A stretch of DNA of 59,944 bases, taken from NCBI GenBank assembly GCA_023383055.1, contig JAHDYP010000021.1, positions 1 through 59,944 of the forward strand. The letters run 5' to 3'. Below are positions 44,043 to 51,257 of this stretch, piece after piece (positions within the stretch are counted from its first letter, which is position 1; each line of letters begins with the position of its first letter). This DNA comes from Verrucomicrobiota bacterium. GTDB lineage: Bacteria; Verrucomicrobiota; Verrucomicrobiia; Limisphaerales; JAHDYP01. Under the pieces are notes generated by a model. It was given only the letters and a program-made list of their open reading frames with translations, made no database searches and was not told the DNA's origin. Position numbers and translations under genes: made by a program.

Positions 44043-47000
44043 TCATTCGGCCGTCAGGGCAACCAGGAAGGGATGAGCCCTTGGATGTTCGGCGAAGAAA
44101 TCCAGCGAGATCACCTCAACGTCCGGGGCGGGGTTGATCCAGGTGCGTTTGAAGAGGCGAGTCGCGCGCGTGCCCGCGATGCGGGTGAAGGGGTTGGTGC
44201 CCTCCCAGGCGATGACCGCGCCGGTTACCCCCACGGGGGAGTCCGGATGCTCCTGCCAGTCGCGGGCATCGTGCCCATAGATAATCGGAATTTCCTCGCG
44301 TCGACCGTTGGCGAAGCGGACGAGGTAATGGCCGACGCGTGTGCCGTCAAGAAATCGGGCTCCCTGGATGGCGTGCAAAAATTGGAGTCGCTCCAAGGTC
44401 CGTCGGATGGGGATGCCGGTGACTCGGTCGGGATAGTAGGGCATGGGATTGGGGAGGCCCTCCAATTGGATTAATCCACGAACATCAAACCGTGTTTCGG
44501 CAAAGACCTGGATCCCGCGCGGCAGGTCCGCGAGGTGATTGCCTTCAGGCCCATGCCAGGCGACGGAGGGCGACGCGTTGTAGAAGAGCGAAAGATCAAT
44601 CAGCTCCGGTGGTGTCCCGGGCTCGCGGGCGGGAGGACGCGTGGCAACGATGCGCTGCAGCTCCGCCTGTGCCACAGGATTCTCCGGGTGCCGCTCGGCG
44701 AGGCGGCGGGCGTGGAACTCGGCGGCGAACAAATCCTGGGGCAGCCGCTCACTCTGCTTCAAGCGTCGCCGGTGCCAGCGCTCGGCAATCCCTTCAGCGT
44801 TTCCGCTGCTGGCCAGGCGGGCGCCCGCGCGGCCCCAGGCCGCGTCAACCTCGGCGGGTCCCAGCGCCTCGACGCGCTCGGAAGCGCCAATCCGGGCACC
44901 CGCCAGGAGTTGTGCGGTGGCAACGAATTCGTCGTGGGTCCAGTCGAGCTTGCTCACGTCCCAGAGTTGCGCGGTGCTATCCACACTCGCGGAGGCCACC
45001 GTCCGGCCGTCGGGGCTGAAGCTGACACTCGTGACGCGTTCTCGGTGGCGCAGCGGCGGTCCGAGCGGTTCGCCCGTGGAGGCGTCCCAAACCCGGACGG
45101 TGCCGTCTTCGCAGCCCGTGACGATGCGGATGCCATCCGGGCTGAAATCACCGCCGCGCACTACCGCCGGGTGAACCAGCGGCGGCGTGATGGGCGCCCC
45201 GGTGAACGCGTCCCAGACGCGCGCGGTGCGATCCGCGCTACCCGTGAGCAGATGGCGTCCGTCAGGACTGAACTTCAGAGTTGCGATCGCGCGCTGGTGG
45301 GGCATGGGAGCGCCGATGATTTCGCCGGTAACGGCGTCGCGCACGGTCGCCTGATTCGACCACCCCCCCATGGCCACGCGCGTGCCATCGGGGCTGATGT
45401 CGGCGACATGCACCCTCAGCGGTTGTCCGTCCACCGGGTCCGTGCCTTCCAGCATCGGCGGACTAATCGGTGCGCCAGTGAGAGCGTCCCAGACGCGGAC
45501 GGTGCCGCTCCCGTTGCTGGCCGTCACGAGGCGTCGGCCATCCCGATTGAAACGCGCGGTGAACACAGCGGCTTCATGCTGCATCGGGGCTGCCAGAGGC
45601 GCCCCGGTGTTCGCGTCCCAAAGGCGGGTGGTGAAGTTTGTGGAGCTGGTGACAATTCGCTGCCCGTCGGGACTGAACTCGGTGACCATCACGCTCGCCT
45701 CGTGTCGGAGCAAGAAGGGTTTTTCCGTGCCGCGCTCGACATTCCAGAGTCGGGCCGTCGAGTCGCCGTTCCTCACCAGAACGACGCTTCCGTCGGGATT
45801 CCAGGAAGCCCGGGATCCCTCGTGGCTGTAAAGATCCTTTCCCTCATTTGCCGGGATCAGGGTGGGGCCGCGGGCCTGTCCGGTTTCGACGTCCCAGATC
45901 CTGGGACGGCCGGAGAAACCCACGGTGCAGAGTGACTCGCCATCGGGCGAAAAGGAAGCCGAGGCCAGGGGTTCGGGGGTTTCGTGGTCGAGCGGTGGCC
46001 AAGCCGGTCCCGCTCCAGCCAGGCTCCAAACCTCCACGGGCCCGGACCAGGACAGGGTGATCAGCCGCGTGCCATCGGTGGAGAAAACGAAATCGCGACC
46101 CATTTCCGAGCCGAGGATGACGGCGACGTTCGCTCCCGAACGCACGTCCCAGACGTGGACGTCGCGGGCGCCGCCGACCGCGACCCAGGCGCTGTCCGGG
46201 CTGAACCGCACGCGCCGTGGGACAGAGGGGGCAGGATCACTTTCGAACTGCAGGGAGCGATGCAGCGGTTCACCGGTGTGCGCATTCCAGATGGTGACCC
46301 GGTTCTCGTCCGTGCAGGTCGCCAGGTAGCGGCCGTCGGGGCTCCAACCTGCGCCCTGGAGCGTGCCTTGGTGCGGTAGCACGTCGAATCGTGGCCTCCC
46401 CGAAGGCAGATCGATAATCCTCACCGTAGTGACTTCGTCCCCCCGGCCTGTGTCCCCGACCCCAAACAGCGCCACCGCGCTGCCGTCCGGGCTGAACTCG
46501 ATCCCGAAGGCCGGGTCGTCCAGGTCGATTGAATCCGTGAGGGGTTTGCCCGTCGTCGCATCCCAGATGCGAGCTTGCCCAACCAGCCAATCCCCGGGGC
46601 GGAACGCGTGGTTCATGACATACACGTCCGGGGGGCGCTGGATGGACGTCCCGGTGACCAACCAGCGGCCGGTCGGGTCGAAGGGGAGTCGCCACAACTC
46701 GTGGCTGTGCTCGAGCGGTCCGCAGAGTAGTCGGCCGGTCATGGCATCCAGGATGTAAGCGTTGGTGCCTCCAGGCTTCGCGGTGGCGATCCGGGTTTCA
46801 TCCGGGCTCCAGGCGTGAGCTCCCCCGAGCCCTTCGACCTCCAGGTGGCTTGGCAGTGGCGCTCCGGAAGCCAGGTCCCAGACCCGTTTCCCGGTTTCTT
46901 CGGATACGACCACGCGCCGTCCGCTGGGACTCACGAATGGCGAGCCCCACACGTTCGAGAACCCAAGCGCATGCACCGGTTCCAGCGAAATCGCGTCCCA

Positions 47001-48563
47001 GACCCGCACTTCCGCGGGACCGAATCCCAGGCTCCGGATGGCGCCCGTGCCGAGGATCCAGCGGCCGTCCGTCGAGGTGCGCAGGCTGGCGCCGCCGTAA
47101 GCCAACGACAACCTGCCGATCGGTTTGGGCAGGTCGCGGAACAAGGTGGACAGGCGCTCGCGCTGTCGGCGTTCGAGGTCGGCGTCGCCTTCGGAATGCT
47201 GGAGGAGTTCGGCGAACCACAGGATGGCCGTGGCCGGATCGTTCGCCTCCATGGCGCGCAATCCGTTGGCGGTCTGGAGTTGGACGAGTCGCTGCCGGCT
47301 TTCCCGGGCCGCCCCGTCTTTCTCTCGGGCAAGGCGCGCGTTGACTTCGGCGAGATCGGACTTTTCGGTCGCCAGCAGGGTCATTTCTTGCGTCTGGCGG
47401 TGTTGCCAGAACCAGGCCGCGCTGACCAGGAGCGTGGCGGCGATGGCCACAGCGCCCACTTGTTTCGCGATCTGGAACTGGCGGTCGAATTGATGCCGGC
47501 GTTTGACCGAGCCGCCGCTGTGCAGCAGGGCGAGGTCGGCGTGCATTTCCTCAGCGGTGGCATAGCGCTTCCGGGGATCGGGCGCGCAGGCGCGAAGCAG
47601 GACGGCGTTCAATTCCATCAACAGGATGGATTCGCGGTCGGTGCCGATCTGGGTGAACGGTTCGGGGAATTCGTTGCGGTCCTTTCCCATTGCGGCTTCG
47701 TACAGCACCTTGCCCAACGCATAGAGGTCGGCCTGGGGCGAGGTCGGGCCTTCGGGCGGGACGAAGCCTTCCGTGCCGACGAACGTGTTCGCGCCCTGCG
47801 CTTCGGTGACGAGGCCGATGTCCGCCAGCTTGGGGACGCCGCCCACGAAGATGATGTTCGACGGTTTGATGTCGCGGTGGATCAGCCCGTGCCGGTGGAG
47901 ATGGCCGAGGGCGAGCGTGAGGGTGAGGCCGAGTTCGAGGCAGTCTTCGAGCGGCAGCCGACCGCGGTGGTGGAGGTCGCGCGAGAGGGTGCGGGGGAAG
48001 TAAGAAGTAAGAAGGCAGAAGGCAGAAGTGACATCAGGCGGCGCGGTTTCTATCTGCATTTCACCTTCTTCCTTCTTACTTCTGCCTTCTTCCTTCTCCC
48101 TTTCCCCATTGTCGGCCAGTTCCATGACGTAGTAGAACCAGCCGCCACGAGCTTCCGGTTGGGAGGATGGGGACTCGTGGAGCTCGTCCCTCCGGCTGGG
48201 TGCGTTATTGGGGACTCGCGGAGCTCGTCCCTCCGAGTGGTCCGTCGTGGGGGGATCGAAGCGGCCGACGTGGAGGATGTCGACAAAGCCTTCGTTGCTG
48301 CGGGAGAGCGGCTCGAAACGACGTATGCCGGCGAACTCGCGTTCGTAGGGTCGGGCGTCCTTGAAGTTGTCGCGATAGACGATTTTGACGGCGCGCCAGG
48401 TGCCGAGGGCGTTGCGGGCGAGCCAGACTTCGCCGTAAGCGCCCTGGCCGATGCGGCGGATCAGTTCGTGATCGGGAACTTGAGGCGGCGCGTCGCGCAT
48501 CGTCTGCAACGGCGGACCGGACAGGCCGAGCTTGGCTTCGATGTTGTCGCGCGGGGTGGTCAT
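44043..48563 (-). CDS. Serine/threonine kinase-WD40 membrane protein 1
   Basis: 1506 residues from ATG 48563 (MTTPRDNIEAKLGLSG). Kinase domain ~30-345: Gly-rich loop IGQGAYGEVW (39-46), Lys60 (AVK), HRD 229-231 with Lys233/Asn236, and DIG (248-250) in place of DFG, as in some relatives of this subfamily. One transmembrane helix at about 368-387, a coiled segment, then roughly a dozen WD40 repeats (FSPDGxxxxTxSxDxTxRxWD) and a C-terminal domain of ~190 residues shared with the second kinase. Residues ~109-133 derive from two REP units and ~153-188 from a GA-rich inverted repeat; both lie in loops of the catalytic domain. Next upstream gene encodes an ECF sigma factor. Confidence 0.93.
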   Translation of the reverse strand: MTTPRDNIEAKLGLSGPPLQTMRDAPPQVPDHELIRRIGQGAYGEVWLARNALGTWRAVKIVYRDNFKDARPYEREFAGIRRFEPLSRSNEGFVDILHVGRFDPPTTDHSEGRAPRVPNNAPSRRDELHESPSSQPEARGGWFYYVMELADNGEREKEEGRSKKEEGEMQIETAPPDVTSAFCLLTSYFPRTLSRDLHHRGRLPLEDCLELGLTLTLALGHLHRHGLIHRDIKPSNIIFVGGVPKLADIGLVTEAQGANTFVGTEGFVPPEGPTSPQADLYALGKVLYEAAMGKDRNEFPEPFTQIGTDRESILLMELNAVLLRACAPDPRKRYATAEEMHADLALLHSGGSVKRRHQFDRQFQIAKQVGAVAIAATLLVSAAWFWQHRQTQEMTLLATEKSDLAEVNARLAREKDGAARESRQRLVQLQTANGLRAMEANDPATAILWFAELLQHSEGDADLERRQRERLSTLFRDLPKPIGRLSLAYGGASLRTSTDGRWILGTGAIRSLGFGPAEVRVWDAISLEPVHALGFSNVWGSPFVSPSGRRVVVSEETGKRVWDLASGAPLPSHLEVEGLGGAHAWSPDETRIATAKPGGTNAYILDAMTGRLLCGPLEHSHELWRLPFDPTGRWLVTGTSIQRPPDVYVMNHAFRPGDWLVGQARIWDATTGKPLTDSIDLDDPAFGIEFSPDGSAVALFGVGDTGRGDEVTTVRIIDLPSGRPRFDVLPHQGTLQGAGWSPDGRYLATCTDENRVTIWNAHTGEPLHRSLQFESDPAPSVPRRVRFSPDSAWVAVGGARDVHVWDVRSGANVAVILGSEMGRDFVFSTDGTRLITLSWSGPVEVWSLAGAGPAWPPLDHETPEPLASASFSPDGESLCTVGFSGRPRIWDVETGQARGPTLIPANEGKDLYSHEGSRASWNPDGSVVLVRNGDSTARLWNVERGTEKPFLLRHEASVMVTEFSPDGQRIVTSSTNFTTRLWDANTGAPLAAPMQHEAAVFTARFNRDGRRLVTASNGSGTVRVWDALTGAPISPPMLEGTDPVDGQPLRVHVADISPDGTRVAMGGWSNQATVRDAVTGEIIGAPMPHQRAIATLKFSPDGRHLLTGSADRTARVWDAFTGAPITPPLVHPAVVRGGDFSPDGIRIVTGCEDGTVRVWDASTGEPLGPPLRHRERVTSVSFSPDGRTVASASVDSTAQLWDVSKLDWTHDEFVATAQLLAGARIGASERVEALGPAEVDAAWGRAGARLASSGNAEGIAERWHRRRLKQSERLPQDLFAAEFHARRLAERHPENPVAQAELQRIVATRPPAREPGTPPELIDLSLFYNASPSVAWHGPEGNHLADLPRGIQVFAETRFDVRGLIQLEGLPNPMPYYPDRVTGIPIRRTLERLQFLHAIQGARFLDGTRVGHYLVRFANGRREEIPIIYGHDARDWQEHPDSPVGVTGAVIAWEGTNPFTRIAGTRATRLFKRTWINPAPDVEVISLDFFAEHPRAHPFLVALTAE
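47995..48105. repeat. GA/CT-rich inverted repeat inside kinase gene
   Basis: The left arm (about 47995-48031) is built on AGTAAGAAGGCAGAAGG; the right arm (about 48060-48105) is CT-rich and largely complementary (CTTCTTACTTCTGCCTTCTT). About 30 bp lie between. The element keeps the kinase frame open and encodes Glu/Lys-rich sequence. Not related to the REPs. Confidence 0.75.
48171..48236. repeat. Two direct REP units inside kinase gene
   Basis: Two REP right-arm units, 48171-48196 (with GTG variant) and 48212-48236, in the same orientation and separated by 15 bp. They keep the kinase frame open; read on the minus strand they give SEGRAPRVPN and RRDELHESP in two different frames of the unit. 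Confidence 0.88.
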
Positions 48564-48736
48564 GCTGTGTGTATCTCTGTTATGGCGAGGGCGGTTTGAT
48601 CGCGGAGCCTCAGCAGGATGCGGCGGCGGACATTGTCGGTTCCCAGGCGCGGGGCCACGTGATATTTCTGAAAGCGCGGCGGGGAAGAAGTCATGGCTGC
48701 CAGCCATGCCGGAAGGCCGATACCAGAGCCGCAAAT

Positions 48737-48845
48737 CCGGAGGGCCGAGTTCCACGAGGCCCTGACTTGACGGGCGAACGCCAGGCGCAGGAGCCGTAAT
48801 GGGAGCAGCGGCCATAATGGGGACTCGTGTAACTCGTCCCTCCGG
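48737..48845. repeat. REPIN 3 (inverted REP pair)
   Basis: Left REP CCGGAGGGCCGAGTTCCACG with GGGCC/GGCCC stem; right REP GGGACTCGTGTAACTCGTCC with GGGAC/GTCCC stem; 109 bp in total. The spacer is unlike those of REPIN 1 and 2. Confidence 0.88.
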
Positions 48846-48861
48846 TTGGGGTGGGATGTTG

Positions 48862-48901
48862 GGGACTCGCGGAGCTCGTCCCTCCGAGGGGCGTCCCTCC
48901 G
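48862..48901 (+). repeat. Single REP unit plus partial tail
   Basis: GGGACTCGCGGAGCTCGTCC followed by CTCCG, then after four bases a second GTCCCTCCG, as if an element ended in a partial duplication. Confidence 0.8.
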
Positions 48902-48920
48902 AATGCGATGGCGGCGAGGT

Positions 48921-49565
48921 TCACGCATGGGCGGCGGTTTGTTCGAGGCGGCGCACTTCTGCTTTTACCAGCTTCGCGATGCGATGGTAAGTGACATAGA
49001 CCTTGGGCAGGCTGGCGCCGGTGAGCTTGGCCACGTCGCGCACGCCCAGGCCCTTGACCGCGTGCAGGTGGAAGATCTGGTAATGCTCCGGGTTCGACTG
49101 GCGTCGGACGCGTTCGAGGGCGACGTCGACGATGTTCTTCTGCCATTCCTCGTTCCAGATGCCCTCGAGGACGTCGGCGGCGGGATCGCGAAGATCGAGG
49201 GTCGCTTCCGCAGTTGTGTCCGGCCGCGGCAGTGACAGTGGTACATTCTGCGATCGGCGACGACGGAACCGATCGGCAATGCGGCAGCGGGTCACATGCA
49301 TGAGCCAGCCTTTGAAGGAGCAGACATCGGGCTGGTACTGAAACTCCGGCATTTTGCGGGCGACGCCAATCACGGTTTCCTGGACGACGTCCTCGGCTTC
49401 CTGGTCGCTGAGACCGGCGCGGATGGCGGCGCCGTAGATCAGCTTCCAGTACGTGTCGAAGAACTCGCGCCAGCTCGGCTGATCGTCGAGATCGCGCAGG
49501 CGCTCGATCAGCGAATGCCGCGTGGGCAGGAGTTCATCGGGATTATCGATGGACTTTGGGTTCAC
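48921..49565 (-). CDS. ECF RNA polymerase sigma factor 1
   Basis: 214 residues from GTG 49565 (VNPKSIDNPDELLPTRHSLI). An ATG at 49646 is in frame but the intervening codons cover the promoter motif at 49601-49619, so the shorter start is preferred. Region 2: LIYGAAIRAGLSDQEAEDVV, QETVIGVARKMPEF and GWLMHVTRCRIADRFRR. Region 4: VRDVAKLTGASLPKVYVTYH. The next gene downstream encodes kinase-WD40 protein 1, so the sigma factor is probably controlled by that kinase or serves the same signal. Confidence 0.93.
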   Translation of the reverse strand: MNPKSIDNPDELLPTRHSLIERLRDLDDQPSWREFFDTYWKLIYGAAIRAGLSDQEAEDVVQETVIGVARKMPEFQYQPDVCSFKGWLMHVTRCRIADRFRRRRSQNVPLSLPRPDTTAEATLDLRDPAADVLEGIWNEEWQKNIVDVALERVRRQSNPEHYQIFHLHAVKGLGVRDVAKLTGASLPKVYVTYHRIAKLVKAEVRRLEQTAAHA

Positions 49566-49600
49566 CGTGACGAGAGAACAATCGCAGAAAACGGGGAGGA

Positions 49601-49619
49601 TTTTACAGAAATCTTGCGG
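49601..49619 (-). promoter_or_regulatory. Candidate ECF promoter element, copy 2
   Basis: Minus-strand CCGCAAGATTTCTGTAAAA, 36 bp upstream of the sigma gene GTG start, identical to the copy at 43551-43569. The position fits an autoregulated promoter (GCAAGATTT as -35-like, TGTAAAA as -10-like). Confidence 0.5.
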
Positions 49620-49701
49620 TAGGCAGCTCGGACACCAGCAAAGCATGTGGTGGCGGTGGGCGTGCCTGTGCTCTTGCTCTTGCTCGGCTGAACTGCCGGG
49701 G

Positions 49702-49781
49702 GATCAAGATCAAGAGTAAGATTAAGATCAAGATTAAGATTAAGATTAGGATTAGGATTAGGATTAGGATTAGGATTAGGA
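49702..49781. repeat. Hexanucleotide tandem repeat (GATTAG/GATTAA)
   Basis: Thirteen hexamers in a row: seven variable units (GATCAA, GAGTAA, GATTAA) followed by six perfect GATTAG units, then GA. It lies in the divergent gap between the ECF sigma gene and the symporter gene, 58 bp upstream of the latter's start. Confidence 0.95.
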
Positions 49782-49839
49782 GGGGGAGAAAGGAGCAGCC
49801 CTTAGGAGATCGCTCGACGGCGGTGGGCTCGGCCGGTAT

Positions 49840-51174
49840 ATGGGGCGGGTGCAAGAAAGAGCGAAACGACCGGATGCGCTGGCGCGGCGGATCATGTTCG
49901 GGCTGGGGATTGGGATCGTGCTGGGGTTGGCGGCACGGGCGCTGATGGCCATCGGGCCGGGATGGGAGTCATCCATTCGGTGGTTCAATCGGGAGGCGCT
50001 GGAACCGTTTGGCCAGGTCTTTCTGCGGATGCTGTTTTTTGTGGTGGTGCCGCTGGTGTTCAGTTCGCTGGCGCTGGGGGTGGTGCAGTTGCGGCGGCTG
50101 GATCGGCTGGGCCCGTTGGCTGGCCGGACGTTTGCCATGTTTGGTTTGAACATGGCGGTCGGGGTGGGGTTGGGTTTGCTGATGATGAATGTGCTGTCGC
50201 CGGGGACGCGGATTGAACCGGAGACCAGAGACCAGTTGTTGGGGCAGTATTCCGGGGCGATCGAGACCATTGCAACCAGGGCGGCGGAGCAGGAGTCGTT
50301 GAGCTTTCGGAAGTTGGTGGAGATGTTCATGCCGCGGAACCTGGTAAAGAGCGTGGTGGAGTTTCAACTGTTGCCCCTGATTTTGTTTGCGTTGCTGGTG
50401 GGGGCGGCAGGGACGCGCCTGGCGGAAGAGCATCGGGAGGGGATGGCGGCGGTGTTGCAGGTGGTGATGGAGGTGATGACGGAGATTGTGCATTACGCGC
50501 TGAAGTTGGCGCCATACGGGGTGGCCGCGCTGGTGGGGAGCGTGGTGATTGTGGCGGGGGCGGAGGTGTTGCGGCCGCTGTTGTGGTTTGTGGTGGGAGT
50601 GACGGGGGTGCTGGCCTTGCACCTGTTTGGCTCGATGTCTCTTTTTCTAAAACTGTTCAGTCGGCGTTCGCCGCGGGTGTTCTTTCGGGCGGTGCGCTCG
50701 GTCCTGATCACGGCTTTCTCGACCAGCTCCAGCAGCGCGACTTTGCCGACGTCGATCCAGGTGAGCCAGGAGGTGCTCAAGGTGTCGCCGAGCACGGCGG
50801 GTTTTGTATTGCCGCTGGGGGCGACGATGAACATGAGCGGCACGGCCTTGTATGAGGGGTGCGTGGTGTTGTTCGTGGCGCAGGTGTACGGGGTGGAGCT
50901 GTCGATCGGGTCGCAATTGACCTTGTTGGTGTTGGCGGTGCTGAGCGCGGTGGCGGTGGCCGGGATACCGGGGGCGTCGTTGCCGGTGTTGGTGGGGTTG
51001 TTGGCGAGTTTCAATCTACCCGCCGAGGGGATCGCCTTGATCCTGGGCTTCGATCGGTTGTTGGACATGGGCCGGACGGCGGTGAACGTGGGGGCGGATT
51101 TGGTGACGGCGTGCGTGGTGGACGAAAGGATGGGGGACGGCGGAGAACGTTCGGATTCCGAATCGGCGGTATGA
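49840..51174 (+). CDS. Dicarboxylate/amino acid:cation symporter
   Basis: 444 residues of the DAACS (SDF/GltPh) family. About eight transmembrane helices and the two re-entrant loops: Ser-rich TAFSTSSSSATLPTSIQVSQ (HP1) and NMSGTALYEG (TM7, the NMDGT-equivalent), plus the C-terminal PGASLPVLVGLLASFNLPAE (HP2) and GFDRLLDMGRTAVNVGADLV (TM8). The start ATG 49840 is preceded by the hexamer repeat. Imports glutamate, aspartate or C4-dicarboxylates with Na+ or H+. The substrate cannot be set from sequence alone. Confidence 0.95.
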   Translation: MGRVQERAKRPDALARRIMFGLGIGIVLGLAARALMAIGPGWESSIRWFNREALEPFGQVFLRMLFFVVVPLVFSSLALGVVQLRRLDRLGPLAGRTFAMFGLNMAVGVGLGLLMMNVLSPGTRIEPETRDQLLGQYSGAIETIATRAAEQESLSFRKLVEMFMPRNLVKSVVEFQLLPLILFALLVGAAGTRLAEEHREGMAAVLQVVMEVMTEIVHYALKLAPYGVAALVGSVVIVAGAEVLRPLLWFVVGVTGVLALHLFGSMSLFLKLFSRRSPRVFFRAVRSVLITAFSTSSSSATLPTSIQVSQEVLKVSPSTAGFVLPLGATMNMSGTALYEGCVVLFVAQVYGVELSIGSQLTLLVLAVLSAVAVAGIPGASLPVLVGLLASFNLPAEGIALILGFDRLLDMGRTAVNVGADLVTACVVDERMGDGGERSDSESAV

Positions 51175-51211
51175 CTTCTTGGGCTTCTTTGGGGGGAACT
51201 CGGTTCGGCGT

Positions 51212-51235
51212 GGGATTGAGGATTGGGGATTGGCT
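51212..51235 (+). repeat. Short GGGATTGGGGATT-type repeat
   Basis: GGGATTGAGGATTGGGGATT followed by GGC, a fragment of the same family as the larger elements at 55.7 and 56.6 kb, in the gap between the symporter and kinase 2. Confidence 0.6.
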
Positions 51236-51257
51236 ATTGCTGTCCCGGAATGGACTC

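Larger units (their letters stand above)
48564..48920. other. Intergenic region between kinase 1 and ECF sigma gene, with REPs
   Basis: 357 bp. 48564-48736 has no recognised content, although the kinase frame stays open in it. A REPIN (48737-48845) and a single REP unit (48862-48886) with a partial tail copy (48891-48901) fill the rest. Confidence 0.65.

Noticed and set aside
46815..48599. Plus-strand open frame of 594 codons opposite kinase 1
   Set aside because: No domain; the minus strand has kinase and WD40 motifs. Its open state comes from GC bias.
48563..48815. Longer start (ATG 48815) for kinase 1
   Set aside because: Adds 84 residues that read through REPIN 3 and contain no kinase-like sequence; MTTPRDNIEAKLGL is the natural N-terminus.
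49702..49781. Possible telomere or CRISPR array
   Set aside because: Six-bp units with no spacers, internal to a bacterial chromosome segment; a simple tandem repeat.
49603..49854. Minus-strand frame with (Leu-Ile)n
   Set aside because: A translation of the GATTAG hexamer array, not a membrane protein.
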